Source of the DNA: Bacteroidota bacterium
Lineage (GTDB): Bacteria; Bacteroidota; Bacteroidia; Bacteroidales; Prolixibacteraceae
Reading direction: 5' to 3'
NCBI GenBank assembly: GCA_023251455.1
Contig: JAHEYT010000032.1
Span: 59,591-123,590, forward strand
Length of the DNA: 64,000 bases
Both the position numbers and the translations under genes were made by a program. The notes under the pieces were generated by a model, which searched no databases, was not told the DNA's origin, and was given only the letters and a program-made list of their open reading frames with translations. This document shows positions 52,412-61,722 of this stretch, in pieces. Every line of letters starts with the position of its first letter. Position 1 is the first letter of the stretch.

Positions 52412-54181
52412 TCAAAGTTTCCCGACCAGTTTCCAGTTTCCGGAGAAATAGGCTTTGTCCAGATTGTTCAGGAATTCCTGATTTTGTTTGCGGACGCCGA
52501 GTTCCATCAGGTCGCGGTAAATGTAGAATTGCAGCCAGTAACCGTTGCTGTATTTTTGTTGAAGGTTTTTCGGACTGCGCAACAGGCTGTACCAGCTTAG
52601 GTTGATTCCGGCTTTTTCGGCAACAGTCGATGCTTCGAGTGCCTTTTTCCACATATTTTCCGAAACAGAAGTGTTCAAGGCAACCAAATCTTTGTAAGTC
52701 ATTCCGGCAGTTTTAATCACTTCAGCCTGATCGTCAAGACCCAGTTTCAGGAGCGATACGGTGTGTTCAAACAAAGTGTCGCCATCAAGATCGAAAGCCA
52801 TTTCGTCGATGAAGCCATTTTTATTGGTATCGGTGTATTTCACGGTTGAGAAAACTTTGGGTTCAACCTGCGTGCGTCCTGGCCCGTAGCCATCGTAAAT
52901 TCCGCCAATGGCCTGATACGAAAAGGCATTTTGATCGACACGCCATGCCCCCCATTCGGCTCCATAAAGATGGATACGCCCATCTGTTTTGCTCACATAA
53001 AGGTTTCCTTTTCCGGAGTTATCCATGTCCCATTCGCCACGGTCGCCTGCCGCATCGGCCTGTGGATTATTGTCGATTCCACCTTTCCGTGCGCCAATTT
53101 TAAACAGGTTGTTTGGTTCGTACAATTCAACGCGTTCCCAACGGCTGCAATCATCGTCTTCGTCGAAGGTAAAATACGTTGATTTCCATTGGCCACGGTT
53201 GTGAATCAGGTTCCACGCCGATTCATGATCAGGATAAATGAGCTCCGATAATTGCCTCCAGCGCGGGTCCATAAACATGGTGTCGGTAGCCGGTAACCCA
53301 CGCATGTTGGTAAATTTGTGCACCTGGTCCATGTAATCGAAACCTCCGCCACGGAAGTGAATGGTCATATCGAGGTCGAATTCGTTTTGCGGAGAATTGT
53401 CGTTGTCTAGGTCAAACGACATGGATGCCCAGTCGATTTTGCCTGAAAGTTTAATGTTTTCAGGAGTATTCGCTAGTGTTCGGTCGTTGACAATAGGTGG
53501 CGAATCGCACAGGCGGATAGCCATTTCGGTGAGTCCGTCGTTGTCGGTATCGTAAAACAGGAACGGGTTTTCCCAGTTCAGGCGAACATCGTTCATTTTG
53601 TCGGTGGTGGTGTGCATCTTCATGAACATGCTTTTGCCATGGTAATCCTCGAAAAAGTCCGAAAGTCCGTTGTGAATCCAGCAGCGTAATTCGAAAGTAT
53701 CCCAATCGATGTAATTGAAAATATTATCGAGATCGGTATCGAGCACCCACATGTAATGACCCGGGCCCCATGCTCCTTTATCCATTGCCACATAGTCAAC
53801 TACCACCTGCATATCGGCTTTCCCGTCTTTATTGGTGTCGTTCCAGTCGATTACCAAATCGTTGTAACTGCCATATTTGCTGTTTTTATCGCGGTCAATC
53901 ATCAGGCAGTCGTTATCGGTATCGCCTTCCACATCGGTGGTTTTCATATCGTCGTCATCGTCAATCCAACGAATGGGAGTATTGCTAATGGTCAGGGTTT
54001 CGAGCAAATCGGGGTCGCCATCTTTATCCAGATCGGTAAATTTAATGGGAGTTCCGGCTGGTCCTAAAGGCAGGCGGTAAGAGTTGAGCGGAATATTGAT
54101 ATTCCAGTAGGTTTTTGGAGACTGAGCCATCAGCAGTGTGCTGGCCAGAATAATCGCAAAGGTTAAAATGGAATTCTTCAT
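52412..54181 (-). CDS. Secreted Asp-rich calcium-binding-like protein of unknown function (PUL3)
   Basis: This 589-residue exported protein (signal peptide to about 19, LLMAQ) has no family I recognise. It carries at least six EF-hand/dockerin-like Asp loops spread over its length: DLDKDGDPD (~50), DTDNDC and DRDKN (87-100), DTNKDGKAD (~115), DTDLDN (~148), DTDNDGLTE (~211), DLDNDNSPQ in the middle and DTNKNGFIDE near 450. The spacing, about 30-60 residues, suggests a calcium-stabilised solenoid or propeller of FG-GAP type. The C-terminal 120 residues are helical and Trp/Tyr-rich. It is the last gene of the PUL3 SusCD transcript, separated from the upstream lipoprotein gene by a hairpin. Confidence 0.75.
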   Translation of the reverse strand: MKNSILTFAIILASTLLMAQSPKTYWNINIPLNSYRLPLGPAGTPIKFTDLDKDGDPDLLETLTISNTPIRWIDDDDDMKTTDVEGDTDNDCLMIDRDKNSKYGSYNDLVIDWNDTNKDGKADMQVVVDYVAMDKGAWGPGHYMWVLDTDLDNIFNYIDWDTFELRCWIHNGLSDFFEDYHGKSMFMKMHTTTDKMNDVRLNWENPFLFYDTDNDGLTEMAIRLCDSPPIVNDRTLANTPENIKLSGKIDWASMSFDLDNDNSPQNEFDLDMTIHFRGGGFDYMDQVHKFTNMRGLPATDTMFMDPRWRQLSELIYPDHESAWNLIHNRGQWKSTYFTFDEDDDCSRWERVELYEPNNLFKIGARKGGIDNNPQADAAGDRGEWDMDNSGKGNLYVSKTDGRIHLYGAEWGAWRVDQNAFSYQAIGGIYDGYGPGRTQVEPKVFSTVKYTDTNKNGFIDEMAFDLDGDTLFEHTVSLLKLGLDDQAEVIKTAGMTYKDLVALNTSVSENMWKKALEASTVAEKAGINLSWYSLLRSPKNLQQKYSNGYWLQFYIYRDLMELGVRKQNQEFLNNLDKAYFSGNWKLVGKL

Positions 54182-54246
54182 TGTTTAGCTTTTGAAAAGT
54201 ATAAAGTTAAGATTTTCAGGATAATTGTGATTCTGTATTCAAACTG

Positions 54247-54279
54247 AAAAACCAGTCCCCGGTTAAAGGAACTGGTTTT
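54247..54279 (-). terminator. Hairpin between the PUL3 lipoprotein and Asp-rich protein genes
   Basis: A 9-bp stem (54248-54256 with 54271-54279) is followed on the minus strand by a T-run of five or more. Its position inside an otherwise continuous gene run suggests partial termination or attenuation. Confidence 0.65.
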
Positions 54280-54300
54280 AGCGGTTTAGTTGGTATAGGT

Positions 54301-54816
54301 TTATTTAACTGTTATTTTTCCCGAAGGAACAACTACCTGTTGGGAATCAGGTCCTTCGTATCCGTGATTGGTAACTACAACGGTAAGGTCGTAAGTGCCT
54401 ACAGTTTTATACGTGTAGGTACAATACCAGCCGCCAGCCATTTGAGAAGTTTTCAGCCCTTTGGCTCCAACCAGTCCGTAGTCGATGTAAGAGTCGCTTA
54501 CTTTCATTACCGGATGATTGTATGCATCAATCGAATCGGGGAAAGTCACTCCGCCGTCCAGACTTTTCTTTTTCTTCATAATTTGGCGGTCACCCGCTGG
54601 CCAAACCGAACAAACGTCGGCTTTGGTAAGAACTACAAATTTGACCGGTTTTCCTTTTGTTGCCTGGGTAACCAATGAGTCTTTACCGTTTTTGGCGGTC
54701 ATGTACATTTGAACTTCGTTTACCGTTGGGGCGCTAACGGTGTCCTCTTTCAGACAGGATACGAGTGAAAGGGAAACAAACATTCCCAGCGTGATGAAAT
54801 ATATTATCTTCTTCAT
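54301..54816 (-). CDS. Small PKD/Ig-like surface lipoprotein in the SusE position (PUL3)
   Basis: This 171-residue lipoprotein (LVSC, Cys21) begins 19 nt after SusD. The C-terminal 100 residues look like a single Ig/PKD-type beta-sandwich (GGWYCTYTYKTVGTYDLTVVVTNHG), and a central WPAGDRQIMKKKKSLDGG loop is unusual. Genes directly after SusD commonly encode SusE-like surface glycan-binding proteins, so a binding role is inferred. It is much shorter than a typical SusE. Confidence 0.7.
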   Translation of the reverse strand: MKKIIYFITLGMFVSLSLVSCLKEDTVSAPTVNEVQMYMTAKNGKDSLVTQATKGKPVKFVVLTKADVCSVWPAGDRQIMKKKKSLDGGVTFPDSIDAYNHPVMKVSDSYIDYGLVGAKGLKTSQMAGGWYCTYTYKTVGTYDLTVVVTNHGYEGPDSQQVVVPSGKITVK

Positions 54817-54835
54817 GTTTTCTTTATTTACTGGA

Positions 54836-56305
54836 TTAGTATCCGCTGTTTTGAGTTAAAGTTGGGTCTTTTTCAATCTCGCCTACCGGAATTGGCAGAA
54901 TTAACTGGTATTCAGGAATAGGTCCGGTAATGTAGATCTTATCGTCGTAATCCACTTTAGTCATCAGGGCTTTTGTGATTACCGATACGGCTTTTCCTGT
55001 TCTCGCGAGGTCAAAATACCGGTGTCCCTCAAAAGCCAGCTCCATGCGGCGTTCATGCAAGATCTGGTCGATGTTCAGATCGGCTTCGGTAATCAGGGCA
55101 GTTGGCCTTACGCGTTTTCTTACTTCGTTGAAATAAGTTACCGCTTCGGTTTTTTGTCCCTGCAACATCAAAGCTTCCGAATACATCAACAGTGCATCTG
55201 CATAGCGGGTAACCATGTAATTGTAATCAGTTCCTGTATTACCGTAGTTTTTAACGGTGGCTGCAGTGGGGGCCAATTTCGAAGCCCATGCCTGAATAGG
55301 AGGTGTGTCACCCGGGCATTTTCCTGAATCGATTGAAGCCACATACCGTGTTAATTCTTTGCTGTTTACAAAATCGCGCATCAGGTTGTGCTCCACCAAC
55401 AACTGGTTGCTGTATACCGTTGCCAAACGCTTGCCGATATCAACTCCCATCCATCGGTACCAATAACTTGGTTGTCCGGCTGAAACATTGAAGTTTACCT
55501 CGAATATGGATTCAGCATTAAACTTGTTGTTTGGCTGGAAAATACTTTTGTAGTCAGAAAGCAACGAATAAGTTCCTGCCGCCTTGTCAACAACCAGTTT
55601 TTTCAGCGTTTCGGCTGCTTTGGCTGGATTGTTCATCGTGAGATAAACTTTGCCCAAAATAGTTAATGCGGCGCCTTTAGTTGCGCGGGCTTCTTCGTTT
55701 TTAAGGGCAGCATCACCTTTTTTGTAACAGTTGGCAAATGCATATTCCAGGTCAGGAATAATTACCGAGTTGTAGATTTCATTTGCCGGTGTACGTCCGA
55801 TTCCAAAAGCAGAATTCGGGTCTTCAAAAGGAGCAACCACTTTCGGCACATCGCCATAAATACGAACCAGGTTGAAATAGCCCAAAGCTCTCAGGAAACA
55901 AGCTTCACCACGATAAACTTTTACCAGTGCTGCTTCTGTTGCATCCTTAGGCTCATATTTATCAATGATCGCGATCATGTTATTACAGGTTACAATCATT
56001 TTGTAGCAGTTGTTCCAGATACCGCTCTGAGAGTTGGCATTGGTTTTCTGGAAAACATGCCAAACACTGCTCCATCCAAAATCTTTTCCATCATCCGACA
56101 TCAGTTCGATGATCAGGGGAAAATCGTTCTGGTTGTAAATATTCTGCAGGTTTTTGTAACAAGCTATAAGTCCGGTTTTGATTTCGGTCGGATTGTTGTA
56201 ATACGATCCAGTCGACAATACATCTTCGGGCTGTTTGTTCAGGAATTCTTCTGAACAGGCAAATAAGGTGAATGCCAGTATAATGATTGAAAATATCTTT
56301 TTCAT
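54836..56305 (-). CDS. SusD/RagB-family surface glycan-binding lipoprotein (PUL3)
   Basis: This 489-residue SusD-type protein has a short signal with lipobox LFAC (Cys17), RGEACFLRALGYFNLVRIYGDVP in the N-terminal helical part and the C-terminal HERRMELAFEGHRYFDLARTG motif. ATG 56305 is preferred to ATG 56314 because it gives the standard MKK start. It is cotranscribed with SusC (21-nt gap) and the following small lipoprotein. Confidence 0.95.
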   Translation of the reverse strand: MKKIFSIIILAFTLFACSEEFLNKQPEDVLSTGSYYNNPTEIKTGLIACYKNLQNIYNQNDFPLIIELMSDDGKDFGWSSVWHVFQKTNANSQSGIWNNCYKMIVTCNNMIAIIDKYEPKDATEAALVKVYRGEACFLRALGYFNLVRIYGDVPKVVAPFEDPNSAFGIGRTPANEIYNSVIIPDLEYAFANCYKKGDAALKNEEARATKGAALTILGKVYLTMNNPAKAAETLKKLVVDKAAGTYSLLSDYKSIFQPNNKFNAESIFEVNFNVSAGQPSYWYRWMGVDIGKRLATVYSNQLLVEHNLMRDFVNSKELTRYVASIDSGKCPGDTPPIQAWASKLAPTAATVKNYGNTGTDYNYMVTRYADALLMYSEALMLQGQKTEAVTYFNEVRKRVRPTALITEADLNIDQILHERRMELAFEGHRYFDLARTGKAVSVITKALMTKVDYDDKIYITGPIPEYQLILPIPVGEIEKDPTLTQNSGY

Positions 56306-56326
56306 GTGATTCATTTGTTTTTCAGA

Positions 56327-59300
56327 TTACAATGAAATGTTTAAGCCAAAAGAAACTGTACGCCCCAATGGGTATGCACCTCTATCGATACCTTGCGAAG
56401 TTGTTTGGTCGCCTTTGAAGTTTGTCTCAGGGTTATATCCTGGGAATTTAGTAATGAACAAGGCATTCTGTATAGTAGAATAAACCCTGATATTTGAGAA
56501 GCTAGCCATTTTTGCCAGATGTTTTGGCAAGGTATATCCAAAAGAAATATTCTGGATATTGATATAAGTCCCTTTGTAAATAAGCGTTCCGGAGAGATCA
56601 GTCCCGTCATAGCTTTTTCGGGATGGGGCCGGATATTTGGCATCTGTACGCGTTGGAGTCCAGTAATTGTTGTAATATTCGGCAGTTGTGTTCATTGTTC
56701 CCTGTCCACGACCGAAGATACCGGTGTATTCCAGCATATTAATATCGCCACCCTGCACGCCGTTTATCTGGACTGATAAATCAAAACCTTTGTATTCGAA
56801 TGAGTTAGTCATCCCCCAAACAAAATCGGGAATGGATGAGCCAATTACGGTATTATCGCTGGCATCAAGGATTCCATCGCCATTAACGTCGGCAACTTTT
56901 GGAGTTCCTGGAATCGAACGGTTTCTCCAAAGCGGGTTCGTGGCATTGAAAATCGGTGAATTTTTAACATCTTCCCAGTCACGGTAAGCTCCTAAGTTTA
57001 CCATTCCGTATAAGTTAGCCAGTGGTTTACCTTCGGTGGTATAGCAATTGTCGATAATCAACGGGCGTTTGTCCTTCCCAATGTCCAACACGCGATTTCG
57101 GTAATATGATAAGTTAAAATCGGTCGTCCATTTCAATGTGCCGGTCAGGTTTCTCGAATTGATGGAATACTCAAATCCACGGTTGCGCATTGAACCGATG
57201 TTGGCCATATAGGAACTAAATCCGGTAATGGTTGGTAAAGGCATATTGAATAGCATGTCGGTGGTTTTGCGGTAGAAATAATCGATGCTTAAAGTGACAC
57301 GGCTTTTCAGCAATTGCATATCCGACCCAACGCTATAGTCAGTTGTGGTTTCCCAGCCCAGTTTCGAGTTGGCTACTTTGCCATCGCTATATCCTGCAGC
57401 TACAGTTGAACCTTGCCCCAACACGTACGAAGTTGAATTTAGAGTGCTTAAAGCCAGGTAATTTGCTATCCCCGCATTCCCAATAACACCCCATCCTCCG
57501 CGGATTTTCAGGTCGCTGATGTATTTTTTCAATGGCAGGAAAAACGATTCATCAGAAGCACGCCATGCGACCGACATGGACGGGAAGATACCCCATTTGT
57601 TATCCTGACCAAAACGTGAAGAGCCGTCGCGGCGAACACTACCGGTGAAATAATATTTTCCGGCGTAATTGTACATGACACGGCCAAAACTTCCGATCAT
57701 AGTTTCGGCTGAACGGTTGGTCCTGGCATCGCCTTGTGCGTTTAATACGGTGGTTGCCTGGTTGAGTGTCGTAATCAGGTCGGTCGGATAATCGTATTTG
57801 TCGATGTAGTTGCTCCGGTAACTTGATTCTTCAACCGAATATCCTGCCATTGCAGTAACAGCATGTTTTCCAAGAGTTTTTTGGTAAGTCAGGAAATTTT
57901 GCGAGTTCCAGTATAACCGGGTACTGGTTTGATTGGTACCCTGCGACCGTGAGAATGTTTGTCCTCCGGTTGGTACCGAATTTGGTAAAAAGAAGTTTCG
58001 TTCCCAATACCTGAATTCGGTGTGAAACTCAGATCTGAATTTCAGATCTTTCAAAATACCTATTTCGCCATAAAGTGTCGAAAGATTTTTTGCAGTTCTC
58101 CTGTTGTCTTGTTTCATGTACTGATGAAGTGGATTAACAAAAGAGTTTAGGTTCCAGTCCCAAGGGCCGTCAAGAACAGTACCCCAGTATACCGGAACTC
58201 CTTTGTCATCAACAGCATTTAAAATTGGTGGAGCGGCAATAGCATTATAAAATGGATTGTTACCGGCACCGCCTTCTGTATTCGACAAAACGCTCATGTT
58301 TTCAATTGATGGTGCAAGCAAAAGACCAAACTTAACATGGTCGTTGATTTTCAAGTCAACATTGGCACGAAAGGAAAAACGGTTATATCCGGAGGTTGGA
58401 ACAATCCCTATCTGATCGAAGTATCCGCCTGAAATCATGTACGAAACATTGTCAGTTCCGCCCGAGGCAGATATTTGTACATCGCTTACTTTTCCAACCT
58501 GAGTAATAGCATCTTGCCAATCAGTGTCATAAGGCATTGCCTTTGTTGCGTCAGAAACAGTAATCCAGCGGTTATGCTTCGATCCGGGCTGTGCCATTGC
58601 CGACGCATGTTGCGAGTATTTGGCCCAGTTCGAAATTCTTAATGCGTTCGGATCAGTCCATTGCCATTGAGGTAAACTTGTATTGTTGGTCCCGAAATTC
58701 GGGTCTTCAATAATATAGGCGTTGGCACGTGCATCGTCCATGTATTTCAAAAAATCTTCACGGTTTAGCACATCAATTTTATTAATCATCTGCTGATAGC
58801 CGGTACTCGCGTTCATGTTGATGGTTGGTTTCCCTGATTTCCCTTTTTTAGTGGTGATCAGGATAACCCCGTTGGCTGCCTGAGTTCCGTAAATGGCGCT
58901 TGATGAAGCATCTTTCAGTACTTCAATCGATTCGATGTCGGCTGGGTTAATTGAGTTGAGCGGATTTTCATTTTTATTAAACCCGTCTTTCATCGGGAAA
59001 CCATCAATAACCACCAAAGGACTGTTGCTGGCATAGATCGAACTTACCCCGCGAATCACAATATTTGTTCCTCCGCCGGGAGCCGCATTCGTATTCGAGA
59101 TACGTACACCGGCCATTTTTCCTGAAATTGCTTGTGCAAAATTCGAATTAGGTTTGTCTTTCAGGTCGTCCGAAGAAACGGAAGAAATTGAGGTTGAGAT
59201 ATCTCTCTTTTTCTGGGCTCCATAACCAATGGCAACCACTTCTTCAATCCCGATGGTGCTTTCTTCTAAGATAACGTTAATAACCGATTGGTTTCCAACA

Positions 59301-59875
59301 GTAACTTCTTTGGTATTCATCCCAACAAAAGAGAATAGCAGCACATTGCCGTTCGAAACTCCGGTCATCGAATAATTACCGTCCAGATCGGTTAGCGACC
59401 CTCTTGTCGTTCCTTTTACCACCACCGAAACACCAGGAATAGGCGCTCCGGAATCATCTTTTACAGCTCCCTTAATCGATTTCTCCTGTTGACTGCTATT
59501 GAATTCTTTCGACTTTATATTCGAAATTACAACAGTTTTGTCGATTACACTGTATTTCAGTACTGAAGGATCAACTAGCTTTTGGAGTACTTCTTCAACC
59601 GTGGCATTGCTGACTTTTAAATCGACTTTCGCATTGGTATTAAAATCATCGTTGCTGTAAAAAAACTCAAATTCGCTCTGGTTCTTGATGTCTTCAAGAA
59701 TCTGCTTGATTGAAGTGTCTTTGTACTTAAAATTAAACCGAGTATTTTGCGAATAGGAGTTGGCATGTACACCAAACACTGCCAGCATAAAACAAAATAG
59801 AGTTAATCGCATAAAAAATAGAATTTTAAACACACCGGATCTCTTCCGAACCGGCGGATGAACCATTTTTTTCAT
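56327..59875 (-). CDS. SusC/RagA-family TonB-dependent transporter with STN domain (PUL3)
   Basis: This 1182-residue outer-membrane transporter has a hydrophobic signal ~18-42, STN domain ~47-118 (FNFKYKDTSIKQILEDIKN), CarboxypepD_reg-like domain ~133-210 (GAVKDDSGAPIPGVSVVVKG), plug ~215-350 with IEEVVAIGYGAQKKRD and AANGVILITTKKG, then the barrel ending near aromatic residues. It signals through its STN domain to the FecR and sigma proteins encoded upstream. The start codon overlaps a predicted antisense promoter (59875-59882). Confidence 0.95.
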   Translation of the reverse strand: MKKMVHPPVRKRSGVFKILFFMRLTLFCFMLAVFGVHANSYSQNTRFNFKYKDTSIKQILEDIKNQSEFEFFYSNDDFNTNAKVDLKVSNATVEEVLQKLVDPSVLKYSVIDKTVVISNIKSKEFNSSQQEKSIKGAVKDDSGAPIPGVSVVVKGTTRGSLTDLDGNYSMTGVSNGNVLLFSFVGMNTKEVTVGNQSVINVILEESTIGIEEVVAIGYGAQKKRDISTSISSVSSDDLKDKPNSNFAQAISGKMAGVRISNTNAAPGGGTNIVIRGVSSIYASNSPLVVIDGFPMKDGFNKNENPLNSINPADIESIEVLKDASSSAIYGTQAANGVILITTKKGKSGKPTINMNASTGYQQMINKIDVLNREDFLKYMDDARANAYIIEDPNFGTNNTSLPQWQWTDPNALRISNWAKYSQHASAMAQPGSKHNRWITVSDATKAMPYDTDWQDAITQVGKVSDVQISASGGTDNVSYMISGGYFDQIGIVPTSGYNRFSFRANVDLKINDHVKFGLLLAPSIENMSVLSNTEGGAGNNPFYNAIAAPPILNAVDDKGVPVYWGTVLDGPWDWNLNSFVNPLHQYMKQDNRRTAKNLSTLYGEIGILKDLKFRSEFHTEFRYWERNFFLPNSVPTGGQTFSRSQGTNQTSTRLYWNSQNFLTYQKTLGKHAVTAMAGYSVEESSYRSNYIDKYDYPTDLITTLNQATTVLNAQGDARTNRSAETMIGSFGRVMYNYAGKYYFTGSVRRDGSSRFGQDNKWGIFPSMSVAWRASDESFFLPLKKYISDLKIRGGWGVIGNAGIANYLALSTLNSTSYVLGQGSTVAAGYSDGKVANSKLGWETTTDYSVGSDMQLLKSRVTLSIDYFYRKTTDMLFNMPLPTITGFSSYMANIGSMRNRGFEYSINSRNLTGTLKWTTDFNLSYYRNRVLDIGKDKRPLIIDNCYTTEGKPLANLYGMVNLGAYRDWEDVKNSPIFNATNPLWRNRSIPGTPKVADVNGDGILDASDNTVIGSSIPDFVWGMTNSFEYKGFDLSVQINGVQGGDINMLEYTGIFGRGQGTMNTTAEYYNNYWTPTRTDAKYPAPSRKSYDGTDLSGTLIYKGTYINIQNISFGYTLPKHLAKMASFSNIRVYSTIQNALFITKFPGYNPETNFKGDQTTSQGIDRGAYPLGRTVSFGLNISL

Positions 59876-59888
59876 AAATTTGCATTAG

Positions 59889-59984
59889 TAGGTTAAACAC
59901 TGAGTGCTTTTTTCCCTGAACAGAGTGAAGCACTTTATTAACTAACAATTCCGGGTTTTGTGTCCAGCAAATCCCGGTTTTTTT
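59889..59984 (+). ncRNA. Predicted cis-antisense RNA in the FecR-SusC gap of PUL3 (about 96 nt)
   Basis: On the plus strand taaatttg (59875-59882) matches TAnnTTTG and starts at the base pairing with the A of the SusC start codon. A 10-bp stem with one mismatch (59951-59960 with 59968-59977) and seven T (59978-59984) form an intrinsic terminator whose T-run overlaps the FecR stop codon. An internal weaker hairpin pairs aagtgct-like arms (about 59907-59936). The layout equals that of PUL1 and PUL2. Ends are inferred. Confidence 0.6.
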
Positions 59985-60951
59985 ATTCTGTAATTATAAT
60001 TTTATCTGTTTCTTTCCTGAATTTCACCTTATTTGTTAACTGAATGATTCTCAGCGAATAGTCGAGCGATTTGTCTTTATTGATGACTCCAGAAAATTTG
60101 TATGATTTGATGTTTGGTTTCTCGAATACAAATTCGATATCGTACCAGCGCTCCAGTCTCAGCGACAAATCTTCCAATGATTCATTGTCGAAATAAATTT
60201 TACCACCAATCCACGATGAATAATTGGAGGCTTCCACCTGATCCGTTGTTATTTTACCCGTTTGTATGTTCTCGATGAGGCGGTCGTTTGGTTTAAGAAA
60301 TACATTTTCTCCTTTATCAATAAATTCAATCTTACCCTCCAACAAAACGACTTCTTTTTCAGCATGGTAATTTTTGGCATTAAAAGTTGTTCCATGAACT
60401 TTTATTTTCGAATCGCCCATTTCCACAAAAAACGGATTGTTCTGATCCTTCTTAACTTCGAACAAAGCTTCACCTTCGAGCTGAACAACCCGATTCGAAA
60501 CTCCGAAATGATTGGAGTATTTCAAAGTCGAACCCGAGTTTAGCCAAACTGTAGTTCCGTCAAACAGAGTCAGACTGGTAATTTGCCCTCTTGGCGAATT
60601 AATTGAAGCAAAAACTTCAGTTCCGGTAGAAGCAGTTTTATTCAGGAAGTAGTAGTTAAAAACCGTGCTCAATAATGCAGCTGCAAAAAATACGGCTGCA
60701 TAGCTCAGTATCCGTTGCCAATCGATTGCGCGTTTGGCCGAAATCTTTGGCTGAATCTTTTCCCATGCGTCATTTTCATGACTCAGTTTTGCGAGATGTG
60801 CAACCTGTTCTTTCAGGTCAAAAACCTTCTTTGCCGCTGTAAAATCCTGATCTTCAACTGTAATTTCAGGCGAATTCAACTCATCATCCATTTCTTCATG
60901 GTGAAGAATTGACGCGATTCGTTCAAACTTATGTGGATCGTTATTTTTCAT
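59983..60951 (-). CDS. FecR-family anti-sigma factor (PUL3)
   Basis: This 322-residue membrane protein has an acidic cytoplasmic N-terminal part (~1-75), a membrane helix at about 82-103 (ILSYAAVFFAAALLSTVFNYYF), a FecR domain (FDGTTVWLNSGSTLKYSNHFG, GEALFEVKK, IKVHGTTFNAKNY) and a C-terminal DUF4974 domain (YFDNESLEDLSLRLERWYDIEF). It should bind the ECF sigma factor encoded 55 nt upstream. Confidence 0.92.
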   Translation of the reverse strand: MKNNDPHKFERIASILHHEEMDDELNSPEITVEDQDFTAAKKVFDLKEQVAHLAKLSHENDAWEKIQPKISAKRAIDWQRILSYAAVFFAAALLSTVFNYYFLNKTASTGTEVFASINSPRGQITSLTLFDGTTVWLNSGSTLKYSNHFGVSNRVVQLEGEALFEVKKDQNNPFFVEMGDSKIKVHGTTFNAKNYHAEKEVVLLEGKIEFIDKGENVFLKPNDRLIENIQTGKITTDQVEASNYSSWIGGKIYFDNESLEDLSLRLERWYDIEFVFEKPNIKSYKFSGVINKDKSLDYSLRIIQLTNKVKFRKETDKIIITE

Positions 60952-61006
60952 TGATAAAAGTATGACACGGTTTTTTTGAAAAGGGTGAAAAGGAAAGGCC
61001 TATTTT

Positions 61007-61567
61007 TCAACCTTTTTTTTGAAATAAATTCAAGAGCGTAATAACCAGATTGTTGAGTTTCAACCGAAGTTGTTTATAGGCGATTCCCATTTGGGTTTTT
61101 ACTGTATTTTTTGAAATTTGAAGGGTGTCGGCAATTTCCTGATAGGAATAGTTTTGCTCGTAGGCCAACCTGAAAACGGCTTGGCAGCCTTGAGGTAATT
61201 CCTGAATAGCCTTATACACTCGCACGGCTAATTCTTCCTGACTAAATGTATTAGCAGTATCTTCTTCCGGAAGGTCGAAAAATATTTCGGATAGGGAAGT
61301 GGTGACGCTTTTGTTGCGTTGTATCAGGTTGATCGAGTGATTCTTAACTGCAGTGAAAAAATAATTCCGGAGGTTGGTGTGAATCTGGAAGTTCCCTTTT
61401 TTCTCCCAAAGAGCAATAAATACATCCTGAACCAAATCTTCGGCAAGCTGGTGGTCCTTCAAATATTTTATAGCAATGAGGCAGGCAGTCTGGTAGTTCT
61501 TTTTGAAAAAGTCACTATACCGTTCTTCAGAGCTTAAATAAAATGGTAATTCTGCCTCACTTTTCAT
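61007..61567 (-). CDS. ECF-type RNA polymerase sigma factor (PUL3 regulator)
   Basis: This 186-residue ECF sigma factor carries region 2 (ACLIAIKYLKDHQLAEDLVQDVFIALWEK) and region 4 (LPQGCQAVFRLAYEQNYSYQEIADTLQISKNTVKTQM). It is first in the sigma-FecR-SusC-SusD order. A promoter with -33 TTTG and near-consensus -7 lies 30-60 nt upstream, so basal expression by the housekeeping sigma factor is likely. Confidence 0.94.
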   Translation of the reverse strand: MKSEAELPFYLSSEERYSDFFKKNYQTACLIAIKYLKDHQLAEDLVQDVFIALWEKKGNFQIHTNLRNYFFTAVKNHSINLIQRNKSVTTSLSEIFFDLPEEDTANTFSQEELAVRVYKAIQELPQGCQAVFRLAYEQNYSYQEIADTLQISKNTVKTQMGIAYKQLRLKLNNLVITLLNLFQKKG

Positions 61568-61595
61568 TCAATCGATCACGTTAGTTTAAGCAGCA

Positions 61596-61627
61596 CAATT
61601 TTATCAAAACAAAAGTTCATAAACAAA
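61596..61627 (-). promoter_or_regulatory. Candidate housekeeping promoter of the PUL3 sigma gene
   Basis: On the minus strand TTTG (61627-61624) is followed after exactly 20 nt by taaaattg (61603-61596), one base from TAnnTTTG. The -7 box ends 28 nt before the start codon. Confidence 0.5.
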
Positions 61628-61722
61628 TGCTTCATGCATACAATTTTAGGGGATTGATTAATTGAGGATGGAGACCAAAAGTGTTTTCTCTTCAAGTTGG
61701 AATGGGTATCATATACGCAGAT

